From assembly GCF_016865425.1 (NCBI RefSeq), contig NZ_AP023355.1:7190198-7254197 (forward strand): 64,000 nt of DNA, read 5' to 3'. The notes under the pieces are model-generated. The model made no database searches. It was not told where the DNA came from and saw only the letters and a list, made by a program, of their open reading frames with translations. Position numbers and translations under genes: made by a program. Source of the DNA: Actinocatenispora thailandica. GTDB lineage: Bacteria; Actinomycetota; Actinomycetes; Mycobacteriales; Micromonosporaceae. Shown here in pieces: positions 17,914 to 26,506 of the stretch. Positions within the stretch are counted from its first letter, which is position 1. Each line of letters opens with the position of its first letter.

Positions 17914-18861
17914 GTGGCCTTCGACATCAGCAATTACAAGAACAACTCGGTGCGGGTCAAGTTCGACGACGTCGACTACGACTCGTTCCGGGAACGCCCG
18001 CTCACCCCGGCGGCGCTGCGCACTCTGCGTTACATGTCCGACGTAGAGAGCCACACGATCTGCTATCTGCGCGACCTGCTCGTCACCCCCTCGCACAAGG
18101 ACCCGGAGGTGACCGCGTTCCTCACCCACTGGGCGTACGAGGAGTTCTGGCACGGCGAGGCGCTCGACGAGGTGTTGCGGGTGCACGGCGTGTTGGCCGA
18201 CTACGCGCACATTCGTGAGGTGCGGCTCGCGCAGGGCATCAAGGACCGGCTGGCACCGATCAACCAGGCGCTCGCGGCGAACATCATCGGGGAGGATTTT
18301 GTCGCCGTGCACATGTCCTGGGGCGCGATCAACGAGTGGTCGGCGCACGCCGCGTACGCGCGGATGATGCAGCGGGAGGACCACCCGGAGCTGACCAAGC
18401 TGCTCAAGCGGGTGCAGAAGCAGGAGACCCGGCATCTGGCCTTCTACGCCTCGCAGGCGAAGGACCGGTTGGAGCGTTCCGCCAAGGCGCGCAAGCTGAC
18501 CCGGTTCGCGATGAAGGCGTTCTGGGGCCCGGTCGGCTCCACGATCGAGCCGAAGCGGGAGACCGCGTTCGTGCTCAGCTACCTGCTGGGTGGCGCGGAG
18601 GGCGCCAAGCACATCGAGCGGATCGACCGCAAGATGGACGAGCTGCCGGGTCTCGGCGGGATGGACCTGGTCCGCCGGGCGGTCGCGAAGTTCGGCGTCG
18701 GTCCGGGTGTCGCGGAGCGGCAGCAGTCGCTGCTGCACCGGCTGAGCGGGCTGCGTGCCGCGGCGGCACCGCGGGCCCGCACCGTCGCCGGCGCGCTGAC
18801 CCGTCCGATCGAGGTCCCGCCGTCGGCGCCGAGTTCGGGTGAGCACACCGCGACCGCCTGA
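17914..18861 (+). CDS. Ferritin-like diiron protein
   Basis: A 315-residue helical protein with two ExxH motifs: Glu77-Phe-Trp-His80 and Glu171-Thr-Arg-His174. Glu45 and Glu141 complete a likely carboxylate-bridged diiron site. It resembles ferritin-like/acyl-ACP-desaturase-like oxidases of actinobacteria; substrate unknown. The GTG 17914 start is weakly supported by its ribosome site. It is divergent from the graspetide genes (279 bases apart) and also sits inside the purM-DUF3073 gap, so it may be part of the same insert. A role as tailoring oxidase is speculation. Confidence 0.8.
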   Translation: MAFDISNYKNNSVRVKFDDVDYDSFRERPLTPAALRTLRYMSDVESHTICYLRDLLVTPSHKDPEVTAFLTHWAYEEFWHGEALDEVLRVHGVLADYAHIREVRLAQGIKDRLAPINQALAANIIGEDFVAVHMSWGAINEWSAHAAYARMMQREDHPELTKLLKRVQKQETRHLAFYASQAKDRLERSAKARKLTRFAMKAFWGPVGSTIEPKRETAFVLSYLLGGAEGAKHIERIDRKMDELPGLGGMDLVRRAVAKFGVGPGVAERQQSLLHRLSGLRAAAAPRARTVAGALTRPIEVPPSAPSSGEHTATA

Positions 18862-18906
18862 TCGGCGGGCGGGCTCCGGCGCGGAGCGCCTACAGGCAGG
18901 CACACA

Positions 18907-18942
18907 ACGGGCCACCCGGTCCTCGTCGACCGGGTGGCCCGT
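18907..18942 (+). terminator. Strong hairpin terminator
   Basis: A perfect 15-bp stem (18907-18921 with 18928-18942) around the loop CTCGTC, 45 bases after the diiron gene. Only a short T-rich tail follows, as usual in GC-rich actinobacteria. Confidence 0.8.
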
Positions 18943-19122
18943 TCATGCTGTCGATCTCACATCACCGACCGGTGCCTCGCGACCCGGCACCCGGACACGG
19001 TCGACGGCGGGTGGCACACGTCGGAACCGTGCTGGCACGCGGTCGGCCCTCACAGCTGGGTGAGGACCGGCGAGGTGGCCGGGAAGACCGGCCCGTGTCG
19101 GTGCGGACGAAAGGCGAGGCGA

Positions 19123-19329
19123 TCAGCGGCCGTTGGCGGCGCGCTGCCCCGACTCCTCCTCGTACGGGTCGTACGAGTCGCCGTATTCGTCCACGCTGTT
19201 GAGATCGTCCCCATCGGAAGGACCGCTCCCCAGTTCGCGCTGAAGCGCCCCGAGGTCGGTATCAGGGGTGTGGTACTTCAGCTGCCGGGCCACCTTTGTC
19301 TGCTTGGCCTTAGCTCGGCCGCGCCCCAT
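19123..19329 (-). CDS. DUF3073 family protein
   Basis: A 68-residue protein starting MGRGRAKAKQTKVARQLKY, the hallmark of the DUF3073 family, followed by an acidic C-terminal half. Function is unknown. In relatives this gene follows purM directly; here it is about 3 kb away because of the graspetide/diiron insert. Confidence 0.93.
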   Translation of the reverse strand: MGRGRAKAKQTKVARQLKYHTPDTDLGALQRELGSGPSDGDDLNSVDEYGDSYDPYEEESGQRAANGR

Positions 19330-19643
19330 GGCTCGACCCCCTCACGCGGTAATGACGGGGTGCCGGAGGCGACCCCGGTGACTTAGGCATCTCTCGTGGC
19401 TAATACGGTACAGCGCCGGTCCGGGATTCGGCACCTCGCCCCACCCCTGAGTGAGACGTCGGTGGCGGACCACACAGTGGCCCCGGCGCGGGGCCGCACC
19501 GGGGTGGGCCGGGTAATGGGTACAGGCGGTTACCGGCCGCTACCGAACGGCGCTGGCGGCCGGCCCCCGCTGGGAGCCGGCCGTGCGATGGCTGGGCACC
19601 GGCCGCAGACAAACTCGTGGTCGGCTGTGCCGAGCCGCACCAG
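19330..19643. other. Gene-free spacer between two minus-strand genes
   Basis: The 314 bases upstream of the DUF3073 gene and downstream of valine dehydrogenase hold no convincing gene. They should contain the DUF3073 promoter, but I cannot point to clear -35 and -10 boxes. Confidence 0.5.
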
Positions 19644-20717
19644 CTAGCGGCCGGGCAGCAGGATGCCGCGCAGCCGGCCGCACTCGGCCATCCGGCGCTC
19701 GGCGAGCCGGTCGGCGGCCACCGCCGGCGGCACCCCGTCGGTGTCCGACAGCGTCAGGATCTCCTTGGTCGTCTCGAAGATCCGGCTGGCCCGCGACTTG
19801 GCGCGGTCGAAGTTGAAGCCGTCGATCTCGTCCGCGACCTGGATCACACCACCGGCGTTCACCACGTAGTCCGGCGCGTACAGCACCCCACGGTCGGCGA
19901 GCACCTTCTCGATACCGGGGTGCGCGAGCTGGTTGTTGGCCGCGCCGCAGACGATCTTGGCGCGGAGCGCGCCGACCGTCTCGTCGTTCAGTGCGCCGCC
20001 CATCGCGCACGGCGCGTACACGTCGATGTCGGCGGCGAGCAGCGCGTCGGTGTCCGCGACGACGTCGACCTGCGGGTAGGTCGTGCGCACCCACTCGACG
20101 GCGGCCTCGTTCGGGTCGGTGACGACGATGTCCGCGCCGTCCTCGGTGAGGTGCTGGAGCAGGTACCGGCCGACCTTGCCGACGCCGGTCACGCCGACCC
20201 GGTGGCCGCGCAGCGTCGGGCTGCCCCAGGCGTGCTCGGCGGCGGCGCGCATGCCCTGGAACACGCCGTACGCGGTGAGGATGGACGAGTCGCCGGCGCC
20301 GCCGTGCTCGACCGAACGGCCCGTCACGTACCGGGTCTCCTTGGCGACGATGTCCATGTCGGCGACGTAGGTGCCCACGTCGCAGGCGGTGACGTAGCGC
20401 CCCGCCAGCGACTCGACGAACCGGCCGTACGCGCGCAGCAGCGCCTCGGACTTGACCGTGTTCGGGTCGCCCCAGATCACCGCCTTGCCACCGCCGAGGT
20501 CCAGCCCGGCCAGCGCGTTCTTGTACGCCATGCCGCGGGACAGTTCGAGCGCGTCGTGGACCGCGTCGGCCTCGTTCTGGTACGGGAAGAAGCGGGTGCC
20601 GCCGAGGGACGGACCGAGCGCGGTGGAGTAGATCGCGATGATCGCCTTCAGCCCGGACGGTTTGTCCTGGCAGAAGACCACCTGCTCATGTCCGGTGTCG
20701 GCGGTGAATACGCCCAT
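19644..20717 (-). CDS. vdh: Valine/leucine dehydrogenase
   Basis: NAD-dependent oxidative deamination of branched-chain amino acids. Substrate residues lie in GGTRFFPYQ and [20 protein letters not shown] (catalytic Lys of the Glu/Leu/Val dehydrogenase family). The NAD fold has [11 protein letters not shown], and the late motif is CGAANNQLA. The 357-residue length is normal. Position between DUF3073 and bldC fits the valine dehydrogenase gene of streptomycetes, where it feeds catabolism and polyketide precursors. Confidence 0.95.
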   Translation of the reverse strand: MGVFTADTGHEQVVFCQDKPSGLKAIIAIYSTALGPSLGGTRFFPYQNEADAVHDALELSRGMAYKNALAGLDLGGGKAVIWGDPNTVKSEALLRAYGRFVESLAGRYVTACDVGTYVADMDIVAKETRYVTGRSVEHGGAGDSSILTAYGVFQGMRAAAEHAWGSPTLRGHRVGVTGVGKVGRYLLQHLTEDGADIVVTDPNEAAVEWVRTTYPQVDVVADTDALLAADIDVYAPCAMGGALNDETVGALRAKIVCGAANNQLAHPGIEKVLADRGVLYAPDYVVNAGGVIQVADEIDGFNFDRAKSRASRIFETTKEILTLSDTDGVPPAVAADRLAERRMAECGRLRGILLPGR

Positions 20718-20902
20718 CTTTCGTCACTCCTACTTGTCCTCGGCCGCGTCCTTGTGGGGCGGCGGCGCGCTGCCGGCTGGTCTGCCGGTACAACTGAGCG
20801 TAGTGCGCGCGCTCGCCCGGTACGGGGCGACAGGTGCGGTGCATCCCAACTCGCGGACACCGCGTCGGCCGCGGCGGGCCGAGACGTGGCACGATCGGCG
20901 CC

Positions 20903-21772
20903 GTGCCGCCCTTCGCGTCGTACCTTCGCGTCTACGAACCGCTGATCGCGTTCGAGCGTGCCCGCCAGCAGCACTGGCGGCGCTACCTGGCGGCGAACCG
21001 TGCCGTACCGCAGGCGCTGGGCCCGGCGCGGCAACGGCGCACGGTCCTGGAGGCGCTGGGCGCCGGCTGGACCAAGCTGCCCGAGCTGCCGGACGAGGCG
21101 TACTCGGTGACCGACGGCGAGGTGACCCTGGTCTGCCCGTGGGACCTGCGGGTTCAGGTGGCGCAGGGGGTGCTGTCCGCGCGTCGCGGGGTGCCCGCGG
21201 CGCTCGCCGACGCGTTCGTCCCGCCGGCGCTGACCGCGGTGGCGGAGCGGGTGGTGGCCGACTGGCGGACCGCTGCCGACCCGCTCGGCGACCTGCGGGC
21301 CGGCGGCGCCGCGCTGACCGAGCACGACCAGCTGCTGCACGAGCTGGTGTCCGGCTGGGTGGTGCCGGCCCGCTGGTTCGCGTTCGTGGAGTACGACGAG
21401 CGCCGCGCCGCACTGGCCCCGACGGAGCGGCACGTCCGGTACCGGACGTCGATGGCGCGGGCCCGGCGGCGGGCGCACCGGGCGCTCGCGGTGATGCGCC
21501 GGACCGTCGGCGAGCACGCGCCGATGACGCTGGCGGTGGAGAACGACGCGCGCTGGTTGGAGAAGTTCCATCCACGCTCGGTAGTCGAGCTGGATTACGG
21601 CGGTCTCGTCTACCTGATGGGTGACCGTGAGTTGCTGGACGACGACTCGCCCCGGGTGGTGGCGGACACCCTCGCCGCACTGGCCCGTGGCGACACGGAC
21701 GTCGCCGGCGAGCTCTACTCCGACCTGCTGGAACGCTGGCGGAAGGTGCAGCTGCGGGAACGCCGCAACTGA
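20903..21772 (+). CDS. Conserved actinobacterial protein upstream of bldC (DUF8083-like)
   Basis: A soluble 289-residue protein, starting VPPFASYLRVYEPL. I recognise it only as the conserved gene that sits between vdh and bldC in related genomes; function unknown. GTG 20903 is chosen because conserved-looking sequence begins there; the open frame continues upstream to 20834 without a ribosome site. No transmembrane segment or signal peptide is seen. Confidence 0.82.
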   Translation: MPPFASYLRVYEPLIAFERARQQHWRRYLAANRAVPQALGPARQRRTVLEALGAGWTKLPELPDEAYSVTDGEVTLVCPWDLRVQVAQGVLSARRGVPAALADAFVPPALTAVAERVVADWRTAADPLGDLRAGGAALTEHDQLLHELVSGWVVPARWFAFVEYDERRAALAPTERHVRYRTSMARARRRAHRALAVMRRTVGEHAPMTLAVENDARWLEKFHPRSVVELDYGGLVYLMGDRELLDDDSPRVVADTLAALARGDTDVAGELYSDLLERWRKVQLRERRN

Positions 21773-21936
21773 CCGCAGGCCAGTTAATGGGGATACATCG
21801 GACTTAGCTCCACCTGTTGTCCAGCCCAGTTCATCCGTTCGGCCCATGTCGGACATCGCGGACAGGACGGACCATGGAAGAGCGTCGGCCGGCGGGACCC
21901 CGGTCGATGGCTGAGAGTAATCAGGAGGAATTACCG

Positions 21937-22146
21937 ATGGCATCGCGTACGCACGAATCCGAGCCGCTGCTCACCCCGGCCGAAGTGGCCTCGATGTTCC
22001 GGGTCGACCCGAAGACCGTGACCCGGTGGGCGAAGGCCGGCAAGCTGAGCGCCATCCGGACGCTCGGTGGCCACCGTCGCTACCGCGAGTCTGAGGTTCG
22101 GGCTCTGCTGCAGGGTCAGATCCCGACGCAGCGACAGGGCGAGTAG
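21937..22146 (+). CDS. bldC: Developmental regulator BldC
   Basis: BldC is a small MerR-like DNA-binding protein that controls development in streptomycetes. The 69 residues include LTPAEVASMFRVDPKTVTRW and AIRTLGGHRRYRESEV, nearly identical to what I remember of the S. coelicolor protein. ATG 21937 has a perfect AGGAGGA at 21923-21929. Its presence supports a filamentous, differentiating organism, although BldC-like proteins also occur in non-sporulating actinobacteria. Confidence 0.97.
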   Translation: MASRTHESEPLLTPAEVASMFRVDPKTVTRWAKAGKLSAIRTLGGHRRYRESEVRALLQGQIPTQRQGE

Positions 22147-22260
22147 CACGACGTTCCGCCGCCACGGCGGCGGATGGTGGCGAGGCCGGTACCGCGTACC
22201 CCCGAGCGGCGGCGAGGAGGACCCGGCACCGGCGGCACGCTGCAGAAACCGCGCAACCAG

Positions 22261-22288
22261 GACGCACCCCCACCGGGGTGCGTCCTTT
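22261..22288 (+). terminator. Terminator after bldC
   Basis: A perfect 10-bp stem (22261-22270 with 22275-22284) around CACC, followed by CTTT. It lies 115 bases after the bldC stop. Confidence 0.8.
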
Positions 22289-22385
22289 CGCATCCCACCC
22301 GGTAGCCCCTGTCGACCCTGGGGTCATCCGTGGAGACGGCGCTTCCCCGTCGCGACGACCATGATCAACAGTACCGGGGTGGCGG

Positions 22386-22994
22386 TTACCAGCGGCCGAA
22401 GTGGATGACGTCGGTGAACGGGCGGTGGCCGCGGCGCAGCGACGGCGAGCGCGGGTCCGGCGCCCGGTAGCCGATGGTGATCGCGCCGATGGGCGCGTAC
22501 GGGCCCGGCACCCCGAACGCGGCACGGAACGCGTCGGTGCGTTCCGGCGGGATGCCGAAGAAGCACGCGCCGAGTTCCTCGTCGACCGCGGTGAGCAGCA
22601 TCAGCAGTGCGGCGAACCCGGTGTCGATGTGCCAGTACGGCACCGGCCAGCGGGCCTCGTCCCGATCGGTCCAGCCCTTGTCCGGCTCCGCGTACCGGTC
22701 GAGGTAGGCGTCCCGGTGCGCGAGCGGCACCACGATCAGCGGCGCGGTGGACATCCGGGCGAGCCAGCGGGACGGTGCCTCGGGCGTCGAGTCGTCCGGA
22801 GCGGTGGCGGCCCAGAACCGGGCCCGGTCCTCGGGCGATTCGAGCACCAGGAACGCCCAGCCCTGGGAGAACCCGGCGGACGGTGCACGCAGCGCGTGCC
22901 GCAGGATCCGATCGCGTACCTCGGCGGGCACCGGGCGGTCGGGGTCGTAGTTGCGGATCATCCGGCGACGGCGGACCACTTCGGCGAACTCCAT
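22386..22994 (-). CDS. Nitroreductase family protein
   Basis: An FMN-dependent NAD(P)H oxidoreductase-type protein of 202 residues. FMN contacts are suggested by RRRRMIRNYD (9-18) and APSAGFSQGWAFLVLE, with FFGIPPE in the second half. The substrate is not predictable. ATG 22994 is chosen because homology starts there; the open frame extends further upstream without similarity. It stands alone and points toward bldC. Confidence 0.88.
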   Translation of the reverse strand: MEFAEVVRRRRMIRNYDPDRPVPAEVRDRILRHALRAPSAGFSQGWAFLVLESPEDRARFWAATAPDDSTPEAPSRWLARMSTAPLIVVPLAHRDAYLDRYAEPDKGWTDRDEARWPVPYWHIDTGFAALLMLLTAVDEELGACFFGIPPERTDAFRAAFGVPGPYAPIGAITIGYRAPDPRSPSLRRGHRPFTDVIHFGRW

Positions 22995-23270
22995 GACATC
23001 GCAGGTTACGACTCCCGAGTCACGACTACGGTGCGTGCATTCTGTGACACACGCCGCCGAACACGATGGGGGAGTTGCCCACCGGTACGCCTTGATCAAC
23101 TGGGCCGGGGGACGGACCATAAGAGGTGCCGTCGGGCGCGGCCGGCGGTGGTGGAGGTGGGGCGATGCGGAGCCGGGCCGTCACCGAGCGCGGTGCGAGA
23201 CCGCACCATTCGGCGCGATGCGCTACATTTCAGCTGGTCACCACCGACTCAGAGTGAGGTGGGGATTGCC

Positions 23271-23807
23271 GTGCTCCGTCCGAATCTGTACGGCAGCCTC
23301 GCCGTACTCGCCGTCGTTGCCGCCATCGCGATCGGCCTGCCGACGATCGACGACGCGCTGCCCGCCGGCCGCTCGCTGCGCGCCGGCGAACGGCTCGACG
23401 TCGGCCTCGGCGTGTCCCTCGCCGCGCCGGCGGACGCCGTCCTGGACGTCACCAAGACGCAGCCGTCGCTGTACCGGCTGGTGTTCTCGGTGCGCAGCGT
23501 CCGGGTCGTCGTCGAGGCCAGCAGGTACTCCGGGAAGCTGGACGGGCTGAGCGAGCGGCTGCGCCGCAAGATCCAGAGCAATCCCGGGTACCAGACGTCG
23601 CAGCAGGAACATCCGACCTCCACCGAGACGGGTGTCGCCGGACTCGCCGGCAGCTACTCCACGCCGGGCCGCAACGGGACGTACGCGGTGTTCGGCCACC
23701 ACGGCGTCGGCGTCGAGATCAGCATGGCCGGGGACGGCTCGGACCTGCGCACGGAGGGCGCGGACCTGACCGGCATGATCCGCAGCGTGCGGTTCGGTGC
23801 GTCGTGA
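23271..23807 (+). CDS. Membrane-anchored secreted protein, unknown
   Basis: A 178-residue product with one N-terminal hydrophobic helix (about 6-27) and an extracellular alpha/beta domain. No family is recognised. GTG 23271 has AGGTGGGG about 5-10 bases upstream. Its stop overlaps the GTG of the PrsW-like gene (GTGA 23804-23807), so the two are coupled and may act together at the membrane. Confidence 0.78.
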   Translation: MLRPNLYGSLAVLAVVAAIAIGLPTIDDALPAGRSLRAGERLDVGLGVSLAAPADAVLDVTKTQPSLYRLVFSVRSVRVVVEASRYSGKLDGLSERLRRKIQSNPGYQTSQQEHPTSTETGVAGLAGSYSTPGRNGTYAVFGHHGVGVEISMAGDGSDLRTEGADLTGMIRSVRFGAS

Positions 23808-25366
23808 CGTCCGGCGCGGTACCCGAGGACGGTGCCGAGCCGACTCGCAAGATCACCAAACGGCTCGGTGCGCGTCGCGCGCTGTCCAGCCATGACGGGC
23901 GACACCGGGCGGGCATCGCCGAGCGCCCGCCGGTGGCGCCGCCGCCGGCCGCGTCCGGCCCCGCCGTCCAGCTGCGGATGCCCGCGGTGTGGATGGTCGC
24001 GGTGCTGGTCGCGATCGGCGCCTGGCGGATCGGGCTGATCTTCGCCGACGCGGTCCGGCTCTACCCGCGCGCCTCCGCGGTCGCGTTCGTGCTGTTCGCG
24101 GCGTACGCGGTGCCGTTCATCTGGGTCGTGCGCGAGGTCGACTGGCTGGAACGGGAACCGTTCGTGCTGCTCGCCACCGCGTTCTGCTGGGGTGGGCTGG
24201 TAGCGACGGCGATGGCCAACATCGGCAACACCGCTGCCCAGGAGATCCTCGCCAAGGTGTTCTCGCCGAGCTTCGCCGACCGCTGGGCGCCGGCGCTCGT
24301 CGGCCCGACCAACGAGGAGACCCTGAAGGCGCTCGGGGTGGTCGCGATCGTGCTGCTCGCCAAGCGGCACGTGAACAGCGTGGTGGACGGCTTCGTCTAC
24401 GGGGCGCTCGTCGGGCTGGGCTTCCAGGTCGTCGAGGACTTCGTCTACTCGATCAACTCGGTGGTACTGGCCGGGAACGGCGACGCGGTCACCCCGGTCG
24501 TGGCGACCTTCCTGGTCCGCGGCTTCCTGGGCGGGTTGTGGAGCCACACGCTGTTCACCGCGCTGGTGGGGGCCGGCGTCGGCTATGCGGTGGTTCGTAC
24601 CGACCGGTCGCTGCGGATCCGGGTCGGCGTCGCCGTGCTCGCCTACCTCGGCGCCTGGACGCTGCACTTCGTCTGGAACTCGCCGCTGCTGCGGGACGGG
24701 TTCGGCATCGGCGTCGGCGGGCTGATCGGCGGCCTGCTGATCAAGGGCATCCCCGGGTTCGTCGCGGTGCTGCTGATGCTGCGGGTGGCCCGCCGGCACG
24801 AGGCCGGGTACTACCTGGGCCGGCTGAACGGGATCGAGCCGATCCTGGTCGACCCGGAGGAGATGGACGCGCTGGTCACCGCGCGGGGCCGGAGCGCCGC
24901 CCGGAAGCGCGCCGCGGCCAAGGCGGGCCTGCGCGCCGACCGGACCGTACGGCGACTGCAGCGCGCCCAGGCGAGGCTGGCCGTGGAGATCAGCCGCAGC
25001 GGGTACCCGTCGTACTGGGAGGCGGCCCGCAACCCGAACCCGCGGACACCGGCGCTGGAACGGTGCGTCCGGGAGATCCTGCTCGCCCGGCAGCGCCTGG
25101 TCGCGCTCGGCATCCCGGTGGCCGGCCGGTACGGCCGGGAGCAGCGCACCGCACTCGGCGGCTGGTCCTGCGCGCTGGCGATCGCCGGCCTGCTGGTACC
25201 GGGTGCCTCGGTGGTCGCGCTGATCCTGGTCGGCATCGGTACCGTGGCCGCGCGCCGGCAGCGGATCAGCCCGGACAACCGGCTCGGCATGGCGAGTTCG
25301 ATCGCGGTCCTTGCCACCGCCCTGTGGATCGTCGTCTACCTGCTGCACGGCTTCAGCAGCGGCTGA
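23804..25366 (+). CDS. PrsW-family intramembrane protease
   Basis: PrsW proteins are membrane-embedded proteases; in Bacillus PrsW cuts an anti-sigma factor. The 520-residue product has a cytosolic N terminus, then about eight membrane segments. Active-site style motifs are Glu171-Glu172 in GPTNEETLKALG, GFVYGALVGLGFQVVED (about 196-212), and RGFLGGLWSHTLFT. Residues ~330-430 form a charged cytosolic domain; two more helices end the protein, so it is longer than the Bacillus enzyme. No sigma/anti-sigma pair is adjacent, but the upstream coupled gene could be a partner or substrate. Confidence 0.88.
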   Translation: MTSGAVPEDGAEPTRKITKRLGARRALSSHDGRHRAGIAERPPVAPPPAASGPAVQLRMPAVWMVAVLVAIGAWRIGLIFADAVRLYPRASAVAFVLFAAYAVPFIWVVREVDWLEREPFVLLATAFCWGGLVATAMANIGNTAAQEILAKVFSPSFADRWAPALVGPTNEETLKALGVVAIVLLAKRHVNSVVDGFVYGALVGLGFQVVEDFVYSINSVVLAGNGDAVTPVVATFLVRGFLGGLWSHTLFTALVGAGVGYAVVRTDRSLRIRVGVAVLAYLGAWTLHFVWNSPLLRDGFGIGVGGLIGGLLIKGIPGFVAVLLMLRVARRHEAGYYLGRLNGIEPILVDPEEMDALVTARGRSAARKRAAAKAGLRADRTVRRLQRAQARLAVEISRSGYPSYWEAARNPNPRTPALERCVREILLARQRLVALGIPVAGRYGREQRTALGGWSCALAIAGLLVPGASVVALILVGIGTVAARRQRISPDNRLGMASSIAVLATALWIVVYLLHGFSSG

Positions 25367-25392
25367 CCCGCCCGCCCGCCCGGCCCCACCGC

Positions 25393-25453
25393 GTTGATCA
25401 TGGTCTCGTCCCGGTTGGCAAGCGTTTGCCAACCGGTTGACACCATGATCAAC
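25393..25453. repeat. 61-bp nested palindrome
   Basis: Outer arms GTTGATCATGGT (25393-25404) and ACCATGATCAAC (25442-25453) are perfect inverted copies. Inside lies GGTTGGCAAGC/GTTTGCCAACC (25413-25434), a 22-bp near-perfect dyad with a central CG like LacI-family operators. The same 12-mer ACCATGATCAAC stands alone at 22358-22369. It may terminate the PrsW gene, be an operator for the next operon, or be a mobile repeat. Confidence 0.75.
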
Positions 25454-25527
25454 CCGGCTGCCTGGAGACTGCGGGCGGCAGGCCGTAGGGTCGGCTCGAC
25501 AACGTCGTCGAGCGGTGGGAGGTACGG

Positions 25528-26394
25528 GTGGCCGAGCGGCTGGTGGTGATCGGCGGCGGCACGATGGGCATCGGGATCGGCTACGTCGCCGCGAACGCCG
25601 GATACCAGGTGACCCTGGTCGAGGTGGACGGTGATCGGGCGAGCGCCGCGGCCGCGGCGCTGGAGGCCCGCTGGGACAAGGCGGTGCGCACCGGCCGGCA
25701 GGACGCCGCCGACGCCGCGGCGGCCCGCGACCGGCTCGCCACCGCGACCGCGCTCGCCGACCTGGCGCCCGAGCCGGCCGCGGTGATCGAGGCGGTACCG
25801 GAGCGGGTCGAGCTGAAGCGGCAGGTGCTGCGCGAGGCGGAGCGGCTGCGGCCGAGCCTGCTGGCCAGCAACACGTCCAGCATCGCGATCGGCGCGCTGG
25901 CCGCGGTGCTGGCCAGCCCGGACCGGTTCTGCGGGCTGCACTTCTTCAACCCGGTGTGGTCGATGCCGCTGCTGGAGGTCGTGGTCGGCCCGGACACCGC
26001 GGCGGCCACCAGGGACGCGGCGCTGGCCCTCGCGGTACGGCTGGGCAAGGAGCCGATCGTGGTGGCCGACGCGCCCGGGTTCGCCTCCTCCCGGCTCGGC
26101 GTGGCGCTCGGCCTGGAGGCGATCCGGATGGTCGAGACGAAGGTCGCCAGCCCGGCCGACATCGACACCGCGATGACCCTCGGGTACCGGCATCCGATGG
26201 GGCCGCTGGAGCTGACCGACGTGGTCGGGCTGGACGTGCGGCTGGCGATCGCCGAGACGCTGCGCGAGGCGTACGGGGACCGGTTCGCGCCGCCCGACCT
26301 GCTGCAGCGGATGGTCGCCGAGGGGAAGCTCGGCCGCAAGTCGGGCCAGGGCTTCTACCGCTGGGTCGACGGAAAGAAGGTGCTGGATGACTGA
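25528..26394 (+). CDS. 3-hydroxyacyl-CoA dehydrogenase
   Basis: NAD-dependent oxidation of 3-hydroxyacyl-CoA in fatty-acid, butyrate or phenylacetate-type pathways. The Rossmann motif is VVIGGGTMGIGIGYVAANAG (residues 6-25); NTSS and GLHFFNPV are the catalytic Ser/His regions; the helical C-terminal domain includes GYRHPMGPLELTDVVGLD. The 288-residue length is normal. GTG 25528 has GGGAGGT upstream. An enoyl-CoA hydratase follows in the same direction, forming a small beta-oxidation unit. Confidence 0.93.
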   Translation: MAERLVVIGGGTMGIGIGYVAANAGYQVTLVEVDGDRASAAAAALEARWDKAVRTGRQDAADAAAARDRLATATALADLAPEPAAVIEAVPERVELKRQVLREAERLRPSLLASNTSSIAIGALAAVLASPDRFCGLHFFNPVWSMPLLEVVVGPDTAAATRDAALALAVRLGKEPIVVADAPGFASSRLGVALGLEAIRMVETKVASPADIDTAMTLGYRHPMGPLELTDVVGLDVRLAIAETLREAYGDRFAPPDLLQRMVAEGKLGRKSGQGFYRWVDGKKVLDD

Positions 26395-26506
26395 ACTCGC
26401 GGCGCCGCACCCCGCCGGCCCGCCGGCGGCGACGGTCGGGGTGGCACACGCCCGGCCGGCCGGCATCGTCGGCCCCGGCACGGGAACGGAGGACGCCGGT
26501 GTCTGA
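26387..26506 (+). CDS. Possible 39-residue ORF bridging two beta-oxidation genes
   Basis: ATG 26387 overlaps the dehydrogenase stop (ATGACTGA) and the frame ends at TGA 26504-26506, overlapping the next GTG. The predicted product is Ala/Pro/Gly-rich with no recognisable domain. It may only carry ribosomes across the gap between the two enzymes, or it may not be translated. Confidence 0.3.
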   Translation: MTELAAPHPAGPPAATVGVAHARPAGIVGPGTGTEDAGV

